Shown in pieces: positions 31,264 through 39,552 of a stretch of DNA of 48,369 bases; position 1 is the first letter of the stretch, and every line of letters starts with the position of its first letter. The translations under genes and the position numbers were made by a program. The notes under the pieces were generated by a model, which saw nothing but the letters and a program-made list of their open reading frames with translations, did no database searches and was not told the origin of the DNA. The DNA comes from Oscillospiraceae bacterium UBA6370 (lineage in GTDB: Bacteria > Bacillota > Clostridia > Oscillospirales > Oscillospiraceae): assembly GCA_002437735.1 (NCBI GenBank), contig DJRC01000081.1, positions 1-48,369 on the forward strand, read 5' to 3'.

Positions 31264-31545
31264 CTATGGCTTGCTCTCCTGCCGCTCCGCCTTTCGCTCA
31301 AGCAGCATCTGATCCGTTTTCTGCCGCAGAAGCAGCAGCATATCCAGCTGCTCGGCGTTGAGGTCCAGCCCCCGCTCCCGGAACAGCGACAGGAGCTTTT
31401 CACGGTACTCGCTCTCTTGCAGCGTCGGATACTGCTTTGCCAGCTCGTTGAGCTTTTGCCGCAGCTCCTCGTTGGTGTCCGCTTCCCAGTTGAATTTGGC
31501 GGTCTCCGCAAAGGAGAGCTTTTTCTTCTTCCAAGGCCAGTTCAT
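31264..31545 (-). CDS. Small charged protein upstream of the STAS relic
   Basis: 93 aa. It starts NWPWKKKKLSFAETAKFNWE, then has a long charged helix (NEELRQKLNELAKQYPTLQE, then NAEQLDMLLLLRQKTDQML). There are no membrane helices, and it is probably coiled-coil. Ribosome site AAAGGAC. It heads the - strand block with the STAS relic and the transporter fusions, so it may belong to the same system. No family recognised. Confidence 0.65.
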   Translation of the reverse strand: MNWPWKKKKLSFAETAKFNWEADTNEELRQKLNELAKQYPTLQESEYREKLLSLFRERGLDLNAEQLDMLLLLRQKTDQMLLERKAERQESKP

Positions 31546-31693
31546 AACAATTGTCCTTTCCGCGTCCCTGCGCTGTCATCGGCGGGCGGCATTCTTCCTT
31601 TTACGGAAAAGAATACCATATGCGTTGCCCCGCCGGAGCGGAAATGCCGGAATTGGTCATTCTGCCTCCCAAATTGGTCGCGGGCAAAAAAGA

Positions 31694-31715
31694 AAAACCG
31701 CCCTCGGGCGGTTTT
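31694..31715 (-). terminator. Terminator of the kinase/regulator unit
   Basis: A 10-bp stem, AAAACCGCCC and GGGCGGTTTT, with a 2-base loop. On the - strand it is followed by TCTTTTTT, a good U-tract, 13 bases after the GHKL kinase stop. Confidence 0.8.
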
Positions 31716-31728
31716 CCGGATTCCGTAT

Positions 31729-33006
31729 CTATGGATTGAGAATGACGCAGGCGGTGCAGACGCCTGCTTCGACCTTGTAGTGTACCTCACCCTGATAGCG
31801 CTCGGCGGCGGAAACAATGCTGTCGATCCCGATGCTCCGCTCTGCGGGCAGGCCGTTTTCCAGCTTCAAGTTGACGCAGGGGTTGCTTACCGCGAGGACC
31901 GTCTTTTTCCCGACGTTTCGGATGTGGACGCGGATGGGGCCGACGCTGTGCGCCGCAGCGCAGGCATGGAGGGCGTTTTCCAGAAGGTTCGCGAGAATGG
32001 CGACGAAGTCCACGTCGGCCACGTCGGACTGCGCGGGCGTGTCCGCCTGCGCGGTGAACGCCACGCCCGCCGCCTTCGCCTTTTCGGCGTAGGAGTGCAG
32101 CAGCTCGTTGACCATGGGGTGCGGGCACCACGCGGGGAAGCTCTCGACGGTCTCCTGCTCCTGCTCAAGATAGCGCAGAATGCCGTCGGTGTTACCCGCG
32201 CGCGCCATGGCAGCGATGCAGGCATCGTGATGCCGCTTGTCGTGGCGGATGCGGCGGCTCTCCCGCTCCGCCCGGCCGACGGTCTCCGCATAGCTCGTCA
32301 GATACTCCAGCTTCTGCTTGACGAGCGCTTCTCTGGCATCCCTGCGCATATAAAAAATGTTGCCGATGCTCAAAACGCTGACCGAGACGTAGGTGCATAC
32401 CGTGGAGCAGAAGGCGAACAACGTATCCGGCTCCACCCCGTTGTCCATGCGAATTTTGGATATAAGAGCCGTGAAGAGAAAAAGGTATATCCCGGAGACG
32501 ATGCTTAGGATTCTCCAGCTCTGCTTTCGAAAGCCGCTGACCTCGCGGAGCAGCGGTCTGCCGTATTTCCGGTAGGTGAGCAGGATAGGCAGCGCTGTGA
32601 CAATGTGGAGCGCGGTGCGCACAAGGTATTTGACCGCCGCCGGGCGGTCGGGCAGCAGAAAATAGCACAGATAAAGGCCACCGGACCAGGAGATGCAGCA
32701 CACGCAGAAAAACGTGATGAGCAGATAGACCTTTTTCCAGAAGCCGTCCGCAGACACCGTGATAAAAACAGCGGAATAGCTGAGAAAGCCGACCGTCAGC
32801 GATACCGGCAGCCGCAGCGGTGCCGGCAACAGAGCGAAGCACAGGTAGAGATCCAGCAGCAGGATAAGTCCCTCCGAGCCCCACAGCAGCGCCGTCTTTC
32901 GCACGGGCCAACGCCGCTCCTGCATCAGCAGGCCGGCCGCCAGAAGCGCCGCAAAGATCGCCAGTCCCACATAGAGGATCGTTCCGATGTAGCGGGGGTC
33001 CGTCAT
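31729..33006 (-). CDS. GHKL sensor histidine kinase (AgrC/VirS type)
   Basis: 425 aa. There are six or so N-terminal membrane helices to about residue 215, then RRIRHDKRHHD (phosphorylated His, about 271), then a GHKL ATPase domain with LANLLENALHAC (N box) and the C-terminal SIGIDSIVSAAERYQGEVHY. Its start overlaps the LytTR regulator stop by four bases, so the two form one operon. It belongs to the peptide-sensing AgrC-like group, but no signal-peptide gene is seen near it. Confidence 0.88.
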   Translation of the reverse strand: MTDPRYIGTILYVGLAIFAALLAAGLLMQERRWPVRKTALLWGSEGLILLLDLYLCFALLPAPLRLPVSLTVGFLSYSAVFITVSADGFWKKVYLLITFFCVCCISWSGGLYLCYFLLPDRPAAVKYLVRTALHIVTALPILLTYRKYGRPLLREVSGFRKQSWRILSIVSGIYLFLFTALISKIRMDNGVEPDTLFAFCSTVCTYVSVSVLSIGNIFYMRRDAREALVKQKLEYLTSYAETVGRAERESRRIRHDKRHHDACIAAMARAGNTDGILRYLEQEQETVESFPAWCPHPMVNELLHSYAEKAKAAGVAFTAQADTPAQSDVADVDFVAILANLLENALHACAAAHSVGPIRVHIRNVGKKTVLAVSNPCVNLKLENGLPAERSIGIDSIVSAAERYQGEVHYKVEAGVCTACVILNP

Positions 33007-33731
33007 CCGTTTTTGACCTCCTCCAAGTAGAAATCAAAGTACGCCTGCTTAATTTGGGCGCGCAGCCGCCGCGGAACGGGGATGCGCTCACCGCCGTCCA
33101 TGACAAGGTCCGTGCCGGAAAAGCAGCGGACGTGTGCAAGGTTCACAACGTAGGAGGCTCCACACGGGATCATGCCGCGCCGTCCCGCCAGACAATCCTG
33201 CAACTGGGCGGCGGTCAACCGTGCCGTCAGCTTCCGGCCGGAGGCCAGAGAGAAGATGCGCCGCTTGCCGTCGGTCTCGATGTACAGCACGTCCTCCAGC
33301 GCGACGCGGTGCAGCTCGCCCTCGCAGGGGAGCAGAAGCCACGTCCGCTCCTGCCGCAGGGCGATCACGCGATCCAGCGAGGCGCTGAGCTTTTCCTGCG
33401 TGTACGGCTTTTGAATGTAGTCCGCAGCGTGAAGCGCGAAAGCGTCCACCGCGTAATCCGAGCTGGTCGTTAGGAAAAGGATGTCCGTATTTTCGCTGCA
33501 CCGGAGGATGTCCCGCGCCAGCTCCGTCCCCAGCATACCGGGCATACAAATGTCCAGCAGGGCGATATCCGGGCAGCCGCTCTTCTCAAAGGCGTCCAGC
33601 ATCGCAAAGGCGGAGGAATAGACGGTCGTCTCGATGCCGTGCTCACGGTGCGCGTCCGCGTAGACGCGCAGGTTCTCCGCGATTCGCTCGCGGTCTCCAG
33701 TGTCGTCGTCGCAAATGGCTATTTTCAGCAT
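33003..33731 (-). CDS. LytTR-family response regulator (AgrA type)
   Basis: 242 aa from the ATG at 33731 (AAGGAGG upstream). The receiver domain has IAICDDD at 4-10, the phosphorylated Asp in IALLDICMPGM (near 59) and the Lys in YIQKPYTQEKL. The LytTR DNA-binding domain follows (LEDVLYIETDGKRRIFSLAS to GASYVVNLAHVRCF). First gene of the two-component operon; it should bind direct repeats upstream of target genes. Its promoter is TTGCGA-17-TATAAT. Confidence 0.9.
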   Translation of the reverse strand: MLKIAICDDDTGDRERIAENLRVYADAHREHGIETTVYSSAFAMLDAFEKSGCPDIALLDICMPGMLGTELARDILRCSENTDILFLTTSSDYAVDAFALHAADYIQKPYTQEKLSASLDRVIALRQERTWLLLPCEGELHRVALEDVLYIETDGKRRIFSLASGRKLTARLTAAQLQDCLAGRRGMIPCGASYVVNLAHVRCFSGTDLVMDGGERIPVPRRLRAQIKQAYFDFYLEEVKNG

Positions 33732-33761
33732 CGTCCCGCCTCCTTCGCCGTGTTTTTCTGT

Positions 33762-33790
33762 ATTATATACCGATGCCTGCCGCTTCGCAA
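33762..33790 (-). promoter_or_regulatory. Promoter of the LytTR/GHKL operon
   Basis: On the - strand, TTGCGA (33790-33785), 17-base spacer, TATAAT (33767-33762), with a ribosome site and ATG within 35 bases. Confidence 0.75.
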
Positions 33791-33808
33791 GCGGTCGGTT
33801 CACCGGAT

Positions 33809-34216
33809 TCAGCCGCTTTGCGGCTTGATTTCGATGGTTCGGCCGTCGAGACTTTCGTAGATGCGGCGGGAGATGGACAGCACCGTGCGGCCCTCGGACG
33901 CGCAGCGCAGCGCTTCCAGCACGCGCACTTCGGTCTCGGCGTCCAGATCGGCGGTGATCTCGTCGGGCAGCAGCACAGCGGGATCCGCCGCGTCCCGCGC
34001 GATGGGCAAAAACTGCCATTCGCCCTGTGAGAACATCCCATCGGCGCAAGGGGTATCGCAGCCGCCCGGCAGGGCGCAGACGACCGCATCCTCCATGGCG
34101 CGGTCGAGCGCAGAGAGCGGAGCGTCCAATACGAGAATGGGCCGCGGGTAGGTCCGCGTCAACTCCAAACGCTGCGCGCTGGCCGAGCGCATATCGTCTG
34201 TGAAACGGCCGTCCAT
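33809..34216 (-). pseudogene. ABC-exporter ATPase relic, probably two fused fragments
   Basis: 135 aa with recognisable but damaged ABC-ATPase pieces. The first (RLELTRTYPRPILVLDAPLS) looks like signature-to-Walker-B sequence of one ATPase; the second, SQGEWQFLPIARDAADPAVL then LPDEITADLDAETE and RTVLSISRR, is the same region of another, with changed signature (SQGEWQ for SGGQRQ) and Walker B (LLPDE for LILDE). No Walker A, no membrane part. Probably left from deletion between two adjacent exporter genes. Non-functional as an ATPase. Confidence 0.7.
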
Positions 34217-34225
34217 ATGCCGATT

Positions 34226-34777
34226 TTATGGCTCATTGCTCGTGTTTGGCGAGGTATTGTCAATAATTTCCCATTTTTCGGTTTTCGGGTCTTGAACCAA
34301 ATAGAAATACTGTTCCGTGTAACCGTCGTTCAGAAAGGTTTTTGTATGGTCGTACTCCACATAGTATTTTGCCAAAACCACGACAAAATGTTCGGATAGA
34401 TATTCGTCCGTCCAGCCTCTTGATCTGGCAAGCTCGCTGCCGGCGTACATCCGGACAACACGCGCGGTTTCGCTTTCGTCCACGTCGATCTCCTCGATGC
34501 GCACGCAGATCGTATATACCTTGTCGGCTTGCCCCTCGATCGCACTTTGGACGGTTTGCGTCGGATCGGCGGAGGGCTTTTGAAACCACCGGTCAAACAG
34601 CCCAAGCTCATGCGCCGTAAAACCGCAAAGTGCCAATACGGCAACGGTGGCGGCGATCAGTATGACGAGCTTTTTGGGGCTTGCCTTCGATATGTGCGGG
34701 CACTTGTAGGAGAGAGCCTCCGCGACATATCGGTCATCCAGCTCACTCATGGCCTCGGCAAACTGCCTTGCATTCAT
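34226..34777 (-). CDS. Membrane protein paired with ECF sigma factor (putative anti-sigma)
   Basis: 183 aa from the ATG at 34777. The cytoplasmic N-terminal ~35 residues (NARQFAEAMSELDDRYVAEA) are the typical sigma-binding helix of Clostridial anti-sigma partners; one membrane helix follows (about 36-57), then a ~125-residue outer domain (TICVRIEEIDVDESETARVV, YFYLVQDPKTEKWEIIDN). Its ATG overlaps the TGA of the sigma gene. The sigma gene is frameshifted, so this protein may have lost its partner. Confidence 0.75.
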   Translation of the reverse strand: MNARQFAEAMSELDDRYVAEALSYKCPHISKASPKKLVILIAATVAVLALCGFTAHELGLFDRWFQKPSADPTQTVQSAIEGQADKVYTICVRIEEIDVDESETARVVRMYAGSELARSRGWTDEYLSEHFVVVLAKYYVEYDHTKTFLNDGYTEQYFYLVQDPKTEKWEIIDNTSPNTSNEP

Positions 34778-35336
34778 ATAAACACCTCTCGTTCCATCAG
34801 ATATTGTCTCAGCTTTCCGCAGATACGGGTCAGACGGACGGATACATTTTTCTCTGTAAGCTCCATAAGCCCGGCGATGTCCCTGCAGCTGTCGGAAAAC
34901 CAATAGCGGCGCATAAAGAGAACACGGTTTTCGACGGTCAGCGTGTCCAAAAAGCCTTCGATGATATGAGCTAACTCTCTATGGCTTCGATTTCGATCTC
35001 CACTGCGTTGGAGGCCGCTATGCAGGCTTCGATCTCCTCCATAGCAACCGTATAGTGACTGCTTCGTTTGGCTGCTTCTTTTCGGTAATAGAGGTTCAAG
35101 GAAATGTTCCGAACGATTTTACAGATGTAGGTCAGCAGCGGGTCGGGCTTCACCGGCGGGATCGCATTCCATGCGCCTAAGTAAGCGTCATTGACGCATT
35201 CCTCCGCGTCCTGTCGGTTGTTCAAAATGCTGTATGATAATTTACGGCAGGCTTTACCGTATTTTATATCCAGCTCTCGTATGCCCTGCTCTGAACGTTC
35301 AAAGAATAATTCGATGATTCCTGCATCCTCCATCAT
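34774..35336 (-). pseudogene. ECF-type RNA polymerase sigma factor, frameshifted
   Basis: The first frame (35336 to 34971) gives sigma region 2 (IKYGKACRKLSYSILNNRQD, AEECVNDAYLGAWNAIPP, ending at a TAG). The other frame then gives region 4 (IEGFLDTLTVENRVLFMRRY, then DIAGLMELTEKNVSVRLTRI) down to a TGA at 34776-34774 that overlaps the next ATG. The break is near 34975-34985, at IEAIE/RELAHII. Together the two frames make a full-length ~185-aa sigma factor. Either a recent inactivating indel, a sequencing error, or a frameshift site. Confidence 0.8.
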
Positions 35337-35428
35337 TTGTACCGCCTCCTTTCCGGCTTCACCTGTATATTACGGCTTTGGCCGCAAATACTACATGATT
35401 CTCAAAGCCTCTCCGGAAAAAATATAGG

Positions 35429-35504
35429 GCAGCACCGCGCAATTCGGTGAGCCGCTTCGCTTGCCGAATTGCGGCATCTGCCGTTTGGCGGTGCGGCTGC
35501 TCCG
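35429..35504. repeat. Nested palindromic element
   Basis: GCAATTCGG (35439-35447) pairs with CCGAATTGC (35464-35472), and outside it GCACCGC (35432-35438) pairs with GCGGTGC (35488-35494), with GCAGC/GCTGC continuing outward. Together they form a long imperfect hairpin in the gap between the sigma and YolD genes. There is no T-run. It looks like a dispersed palindromic repeat (REP/MITE-like). Confidence 0.6.
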
Positions 35505-35522
35505 ACGAGCGAGGCTTCGTAC

Positions 35523-35564
35523 AAAAAAAAGAGACGCGGCGGCCGGATGGCTGCTTCGTCTCTT
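35523..35564 (-). terminator. Terminator of the polY-yolD operon
   Basis: On the - strand, AAGAGACG plus an inner GC stem pairs with CGTCTCTT and runs straight into eight T. It lies ~90 bases after the YolD stop codon. Confidence 0.85.
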
Positions 35565-35652
35565 GACGTTTTGTCGGGGCGCGATGGCGCCTGTACTGCC
35601 GCCGCTCTTCCCGAGCTTACTCCGTCCCTGAATACAAGCTCTGCGCCGCGGG

Positions 35653-35850
35653 CTACGGCTCCGAGAACCGCTCGTTCTCCGGCTCTGCCGCGTCGGCGGC
35701 GCGGCGCTCCGTTTCCGCGAGGGCGGCACGATGACCGGCGAGCGCCGCAAAGGGCGCGAACTGCGCCGCGCGGTCGCGCATGGGCATCCGCGGATGCGTC
35801 TGCGGTTCGGGATGCGGCAGGTCGATGATATCGTCGTATTTTCCGCTCAT
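35653..35850 (-). CDS. YolD-like protein
   Basis: 65 aa. MSGKYDDIIDLPHPEPQTHP followed by MPMRDRAAQFAPFAALAGH is the YolD-like signature. It is coupled by a four-base overlap to the Y-family polymerase upstream, the usual pairing in Firmicutes. YolD proteins are thought to act as UmuD-like partners of the polymerase. Normal length. Confidence 0.9.
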   Translation of the reverse strand: MSGKYDDIIDLPHPEPQTHPRMPMRDRAAQFAPFAALAGHRAALAETERRAADAAEPENERFSEP

Positions 35851-37367
35851 GCCTTGTGTCCTCCGATCTGGCGGTTCCGCTCGCGCGCGGTCGCTCCGTC
35901 GAGGTAGCTGCCGCCGCTGAGAATGGCGTTTTTGCCGTACTTTTTCTTGATGCCCAGCATGGCCTCCTGAATCCGGCGCTCCCGCTCCTGCCTGGCTTCC
36001 TCCTCCCGAAGCTGCCGCTCTCTCGCCACGGGATCGTCAAACAGACTGAACTGCACCGGCTGCTCCGGCTCGCGCAGGATACCCTCCTCGCGCACGAGCC
36101 GGTTGGCCGTGACGGTCAGGCGGCGGACCGTCAGCTTCGGGTCGGCCTTTTCGTCATAGATGCCGAGTACGGCGTCCACGATGCGGCGCGCCGAGGAGGT
36201 TTTCTGCCCCAGCGTCGCCGTGCCGTGCGCGTGCTTCGGGATCTTTCGGCCGTAAGGGTCGAGCACCGTCTCGCCGCGGTAGCTGCCGCTTGCCGTGTTT
36301 TCAATGTCGTATCCGACCGTCAGCGTGAGCTGATCGGTCACGAGCTGCTTTTCCAGCAGCTCCAGCGCGACTGCCTCGGCCATCTCCCGCACGACGAGCC
36401 GCGCCTTGTCATAGGAGTAGGGGCATTGCAGCACCTGACCGGAGCTGATGCTGTTCGTTTCCGGCCGGTAGGCCTTGATATCCACCATGCGGCACGGCTC
36501 CCAGCCCCAGGCGTGGTCGATGAGCAGCTCGGCGTTGACGCCGAAGAGCTTGTAGAGAAGCCCCTCGTTATAATACTCGTTCGGCTTCCCGATGGAGCAG
36601 CGCGCGACGTCGCCCATCGTGTACAGCCCGTGCTCTTCCAGCTTTTTCGCGTAGCCGCGGCCCACGCGCCAGAAGTCCGTCAGCGGACGGTGCTCCCAAA
36701 GCAGCGCACGGTAGCTCCGCTCGTCGAGCTGCGCGATGCGCACGCCGTTCTCGTCCGGCGGAACGCGCTTGGCCATCATGTCCATGGCCACCTTGCAGAG
36801 ATAGAGATTGCTGCCGATGCCCGCCGTCGCCGTGATGCCCGTCGTGTGCAGCACGTCGAGGATCATGGTCTTCGCCAGCTCGCGGGCGGTCGTGCGGTAG
36901 GTCTCCAGATAGCCGGTGACGTCCATCAGCACCTCGTCGATGGAGTAGGTGTGGATATCCTCGGGAGAGACGTACTTGAGGTAGATGCCGTAGATCTGCA
37001 TACTGACCTCGATGTATTTCGCCATGCGCGGCGGCGCCACCAGATAGTCGACCGCGAGGGACGCGTCGGCCTTCAGCGCGAGATCGTCCGCGCTCCTTCC
37101 GGTCAGCCGGCCGCCCGGCGCGCGGCGCTGCCGCTCGGCGTTGACCTGCCGCACACGCTCGATCACCTCGAAGAGCCGCGCACGGCCCGGGATGCCGTAG
37201 GCCTTCAGCGCCGGCGACACCGCGAGGCAGATGGTCTTTTCCGTGCGGCTCGGATCCGCTACTACAAGGTTTGTCCGCATCGGGTCCAGGCCGCGCTCCA
37301 TGCATTCCACGGACGCGTAATACGACTTGAGATCAATGGCGATATAGGTCCGTTCGTTTTGCGGCAT
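35847..37367 (-). CDS. Y-family DNA polymerase (UmuC/UvrX-like)
   Basis: 506 aa from the ATG at 37367. Translesion polymerase. YIAIDLKSYYASVECME (catalytic Asp, residue ~11) and the second catalytic site TYSIDEVLMDVTGY near 142-155; a helix-hairpin-helix region follows (RVGRGYAKKLEEHGLYTMGD), then a little-finger domain (KLTVRRLTVTANRLV) and QFSLFD, a QxSLFD-type sliding-clamp-binding motif, near residue 440. Operon with YolD. Probably SOS-induced, but no clear LexA box was found. Confidence 0.93.
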   Translation of the reverse strand: MPQNERTYIAIDLKSYYASVECMERGLDPMRTNLVVADPSRTEKTICLAVSPALKAYGIPGRARLFEVIERVRQVNAERQRRAPGGRLTGRSADDLALKADASLAVDYLVAPPRMAKYIEVSMQIYGIYLKYVSPEDIHTYSIDEVLMDVTGYLETYRTTARELAKTMILDVLHTTGITATAGIGSNLYLCKVAMDMMAKRVPPDENGVRIAQLDERSYRALLWEHRPLTDFWRVGRGYAKKLEEHGLYTMGDVARCSIGKPNEYYNEGLLYKLFGVNAELLIDHAWGWEPCRMVDIKAYRPETNSISSGQVLQCPYSYDKARLVVREMAEAVALELLEKQLVTDQLTLTVGYDIENTASGSYRGETVLDPYGRKIPKHAHGTATLGQKTSSARRIVDAVLGIYDEKADPKLTVRRLTVTANRLVREEGILREPEQPVQFSLFDDPVARERQLREEEARQERERRIQEAMLGIKKKYGKNAILSGGSYLDGATARERNRQIGGHKA

Positions 37368-37460
37368 GGCGCAGCCCTCCCCTCTGTCGGACAGTATACC
37401 ACAACGCTTAGACTGGAACAAGAGTTTTATTTTAGAATATTTTGCCACCGAGAGAGCCGC

Positions 37461-39260
37461 TCAGCGGGTGAGGGCGTCGAGCTCATCGACCAGCTCGCCG
37501 AACATGGCGAGCGCGGCGTCGACCGGCGCGGGGGTGCTCATATCCACGCCCGCGAGCTTCAGAAGCGAGATGGGGTCGGTGCTGCTGCCGCCGGAAAGGA
37601 AGCGCTTGTAGTCCGCGACGGCAGGCGTCCCCTCGCGCAGGATGCGGTCGGCGAGAGCGACCGCGGCGGAGAAGCCGGTGGCGTACTGGAACACATAGTA
37701 GTTGTAGTAGAAGTGCGGGATGCGTGCCCACTCAAGCGCGATCTGCGGGTCGCTCACCATATCGGGCCCGAAGTAGAGGCGGTTGAGCGCGAGGTATTTT
37801 TCGTCCAGCGCGTCGGCGGTCAGCGTCTCGCCGCGCTCTGCCATGCGCCCCAGCTCGCGCTCGAACTCGGCAAACATCGTCTGGCGGTAGACCGTGCCCT
37901 TGAACTGGTCGAGGAAGTGATTAATGAGATAGGCGCGCTCGCGCTTGTCGGTGCTCTTGCTCAGCAGATACCGCATGAGCAGCACCTCGTTGCAGGTCGA
38001 GGCGACCTCGGCGACGAAGATGACGTAATCGCTCGTGCAGACAGGCTGATTTTTGCAGCTCAGATAGCTGTGCATGGCGTGGCCCATCTCGTGCGCGATG
38101 GTGAACTGGCTGTCGAGGTCGTCGGTGTGGTTGAGCAGGACATAGGGGTGCGGGCGCGCGATGCCGGAGGAGTACGCGCCGCCGCGCTTGCCGACGTTGG
38201 GATACACGTCGAGCCAGCGATGGTCGAAGCCCTCGCGCAGCATGGCGGTGTAATCCTCGCCGAGCACAGCGAGCGCGTCGAGCACGGTGGCCTTCGCCTG
38301 CTCAAAGGGGATCTCCTCCGCCACGTCGGGGACGATGGGCGTATAGACGTCGTACATATGCAGCTCGTCCACGCCGAGCAGACGGCGGCGCAGGGCGACA
38401 TAGCGGTACATCTTGTCGAGGTTCGCATGGACGCTCTCGATGAGACTGTCGTAAACGCTCACCGGCACCTCGGTCGCGTCGAGCGCGGCGTCGAGCGTGG
38501 AGGGGTATCTGCGCGCGTTCGCAAAAAAGCGCAGCTGCTTGAACTGCGCGTCAAGCGTCGCGGCGAGCGTATTGCGGTAGCTGCCGAGCGTGGCGTAGTA
38601 GGTCTCAAACGCATTGCGCCGCAGCGTGCGGTCGCCGCTCTGGAGCAGGGGGACAAAGGTCGCGTCGGTCAGCGGCTGCTCCGTGCCCGCGCCGTCGGTC
38701 ACAGCGGAAAAGCGGAGGTCGGCGTTGTGGAACACGCCGAAGATGGCGTCGGGGCTGTCGGCCATCTCGCCGGCATTCGCCAGCAGCGCCTCGCACTCCG
38801 GGGAGAGGATGTGCGCCCTGCGGCGGCGGACCTGCTCGATGGGGCGGCGATAGGTCGTCAGCCCCGGCTGCTCGGCGTAGAAGCGCGTGAGCGTTTCATC
38901 GCTGAGCGCAAGCAGCTCGCTCGCAGCGAACGCGCCCGCGCCGGAGAGCGTGACGGACAGACTCAGCGCCTTGCCGCGCAGATCCTGATAAAAGCCGTTC
39001 GAGGTGTCCTCGTCCGCCTTGCAGTTGGCGTAGCCATAAAGCCGGCCGACGCGGACGTTCAGCTCATCGTCGAGCCGGAAATAGGCCAGCAGCGTCTCCG
39101 CGCTCTCACCGAGGCGGCCCCGATAGGCGGCGACTGCTTCGGTGTAGGGCTTGAGCGCCTCGTACTCGGACTTCCACGCCTCGTCCGAGGGGAAGATGTC
39201 GGTAAGGTCCCATGTAAACTCGGCAGCGACCTCGCTGCGCTTGCGAATCGGCTTAGACAT
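37461..39260 (-). CDS. pepF: Oligoendopeptidase F (M3 family)
   Basis: 599 aa from the ATG at 39260 (AAGGAGG upstream). Zinc metallopeptidase that cuts oligopeptides of about 7-17 residues in the cytoplasm. N-terminal PepF domain (WDLTDIFPSDEAWKSEYEAL); catalytic HEMGH within FTIAHEMGHAMHSYLS near residue 390 (two His plus a later Glu bind zinc). The C-terminal part has FQYATGFSAAVALADRIL, typical of PepF. Full length; single-gene unit. Confidence 0.95.
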   Translation of the reverse strand: MSKPIRKRSEVAAEFTWDLTDIFPSDEAWKSEYEALKPYTEAVAAYRGRLGESAETLLAYFRLDDELNVRVGRLYGYANCKADEDTSNGFYQDLRGKALSLSVTLSGAGAFAASELLALSDETLTRFYAEQPGLTTYRRPIEQVRRRRAHILSPECEALLANAGEMADSPDAIFGVFHNADLRFSAVTDGAGTEQPLTDATFVPLLQSGDRTLRRNAFETYYATLGSYRNTLAATLDAQFKQLRFFANARRYPSTLDAALDATEVPVSVYDSLIESVHANLDKMYRYVALRRRLLGVDELHMYDVYTPIVPDVAEEIPFEQAKATVLDALAVLGEDYTAMLREGFDHRWLDVYPNVGKRGGAYSSGIARPHPYVLLNHTDDLDSQFTIAHEMGHAMHSYLSCKNQPVCTSDYVIFVAEVASTCNEVLLMRYLLSKSTDKRERAYLINHFLDQFKGTVYRQTMFAEFERELGRMAERGETLTADALDEKYLALNRLYFGPDMVSDPQIALEWARIPHFYYNYYVFQYATGFSAAVALADRILREGTPAVADYKRFLSGGSSTDPISLLKLAGVDMSTPAPVDAALAMFGELVDELDALTR

Positions 39261-39426
39261 AAAGCAACCTCCTTGGGGAAAAATCCTGTCCCTATTATGT
39301 GCAAAAAAGCCGCTGCGCGCAAGCCTTTTTTGGCGCACGCCGCGGCAAATTCCGTTTCCGCTCACCGCAGCTCGGCGGTAAATCGGATCCCATCGCCGCG
39401 ATCCGGATGTGTTTTCCGGAAAACGC

Positions 39427-39455
39427 TTGACTTTTATACATCAAAGCTTTAGAAT
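39427..39455 (+). promoter_or_regulatory. Promoter of the NSS transporter gene
   Basis: TTGACT (39427-39432), 17-base spacer, TAGAAT (39450-39455). The start site would fall inside the left arm of the hairpin at 39454-39493. Confidence 0.75.
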
Positions 39456-39493
39456 AACAAAGTCCAGACCCCTGCGGGTCGGGACTTTGTTAT
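39454..39493 (+). promoter_or_regulatory. Strong hairpin at the 5' end of the NSS transporter mRNA
   Basis: A 12-bp stem, ATAACAAAGTCC and GGACTTTGTTAT, carries an A/G mismatch and then a 5-bp GACCC/GGGTC stem with a 4-base loop. It overlaps the -10 box and start region, and no T-run follows. It could be a protein-binding operator, an RNA-stabilising 5' hairpin, or a terminator for - strand transcripts from the pepF side. Confidence 0.6.
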
Positions 39494-39552
39494 GATTACG
39501 GAAGGAAACGGGCCGCCCTGTCGGGATGCGGACGGCCCAAGGGGAGAACATC

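Noticed and set aside
33003..34049. LytTR regulator starting upstream at 34049
   Set aside because: The extra 106 residues are low-complexity and overlap the ABC relic in another frame; the promoter, ribosome site and receiver-domain start all agree with 33731.
35856..39452. 1198-codon open frame on the + strand
   Set aside because: It is antisense to polY and pepF, both with intact catalytic motifs. It arises from GC-rich codon use.
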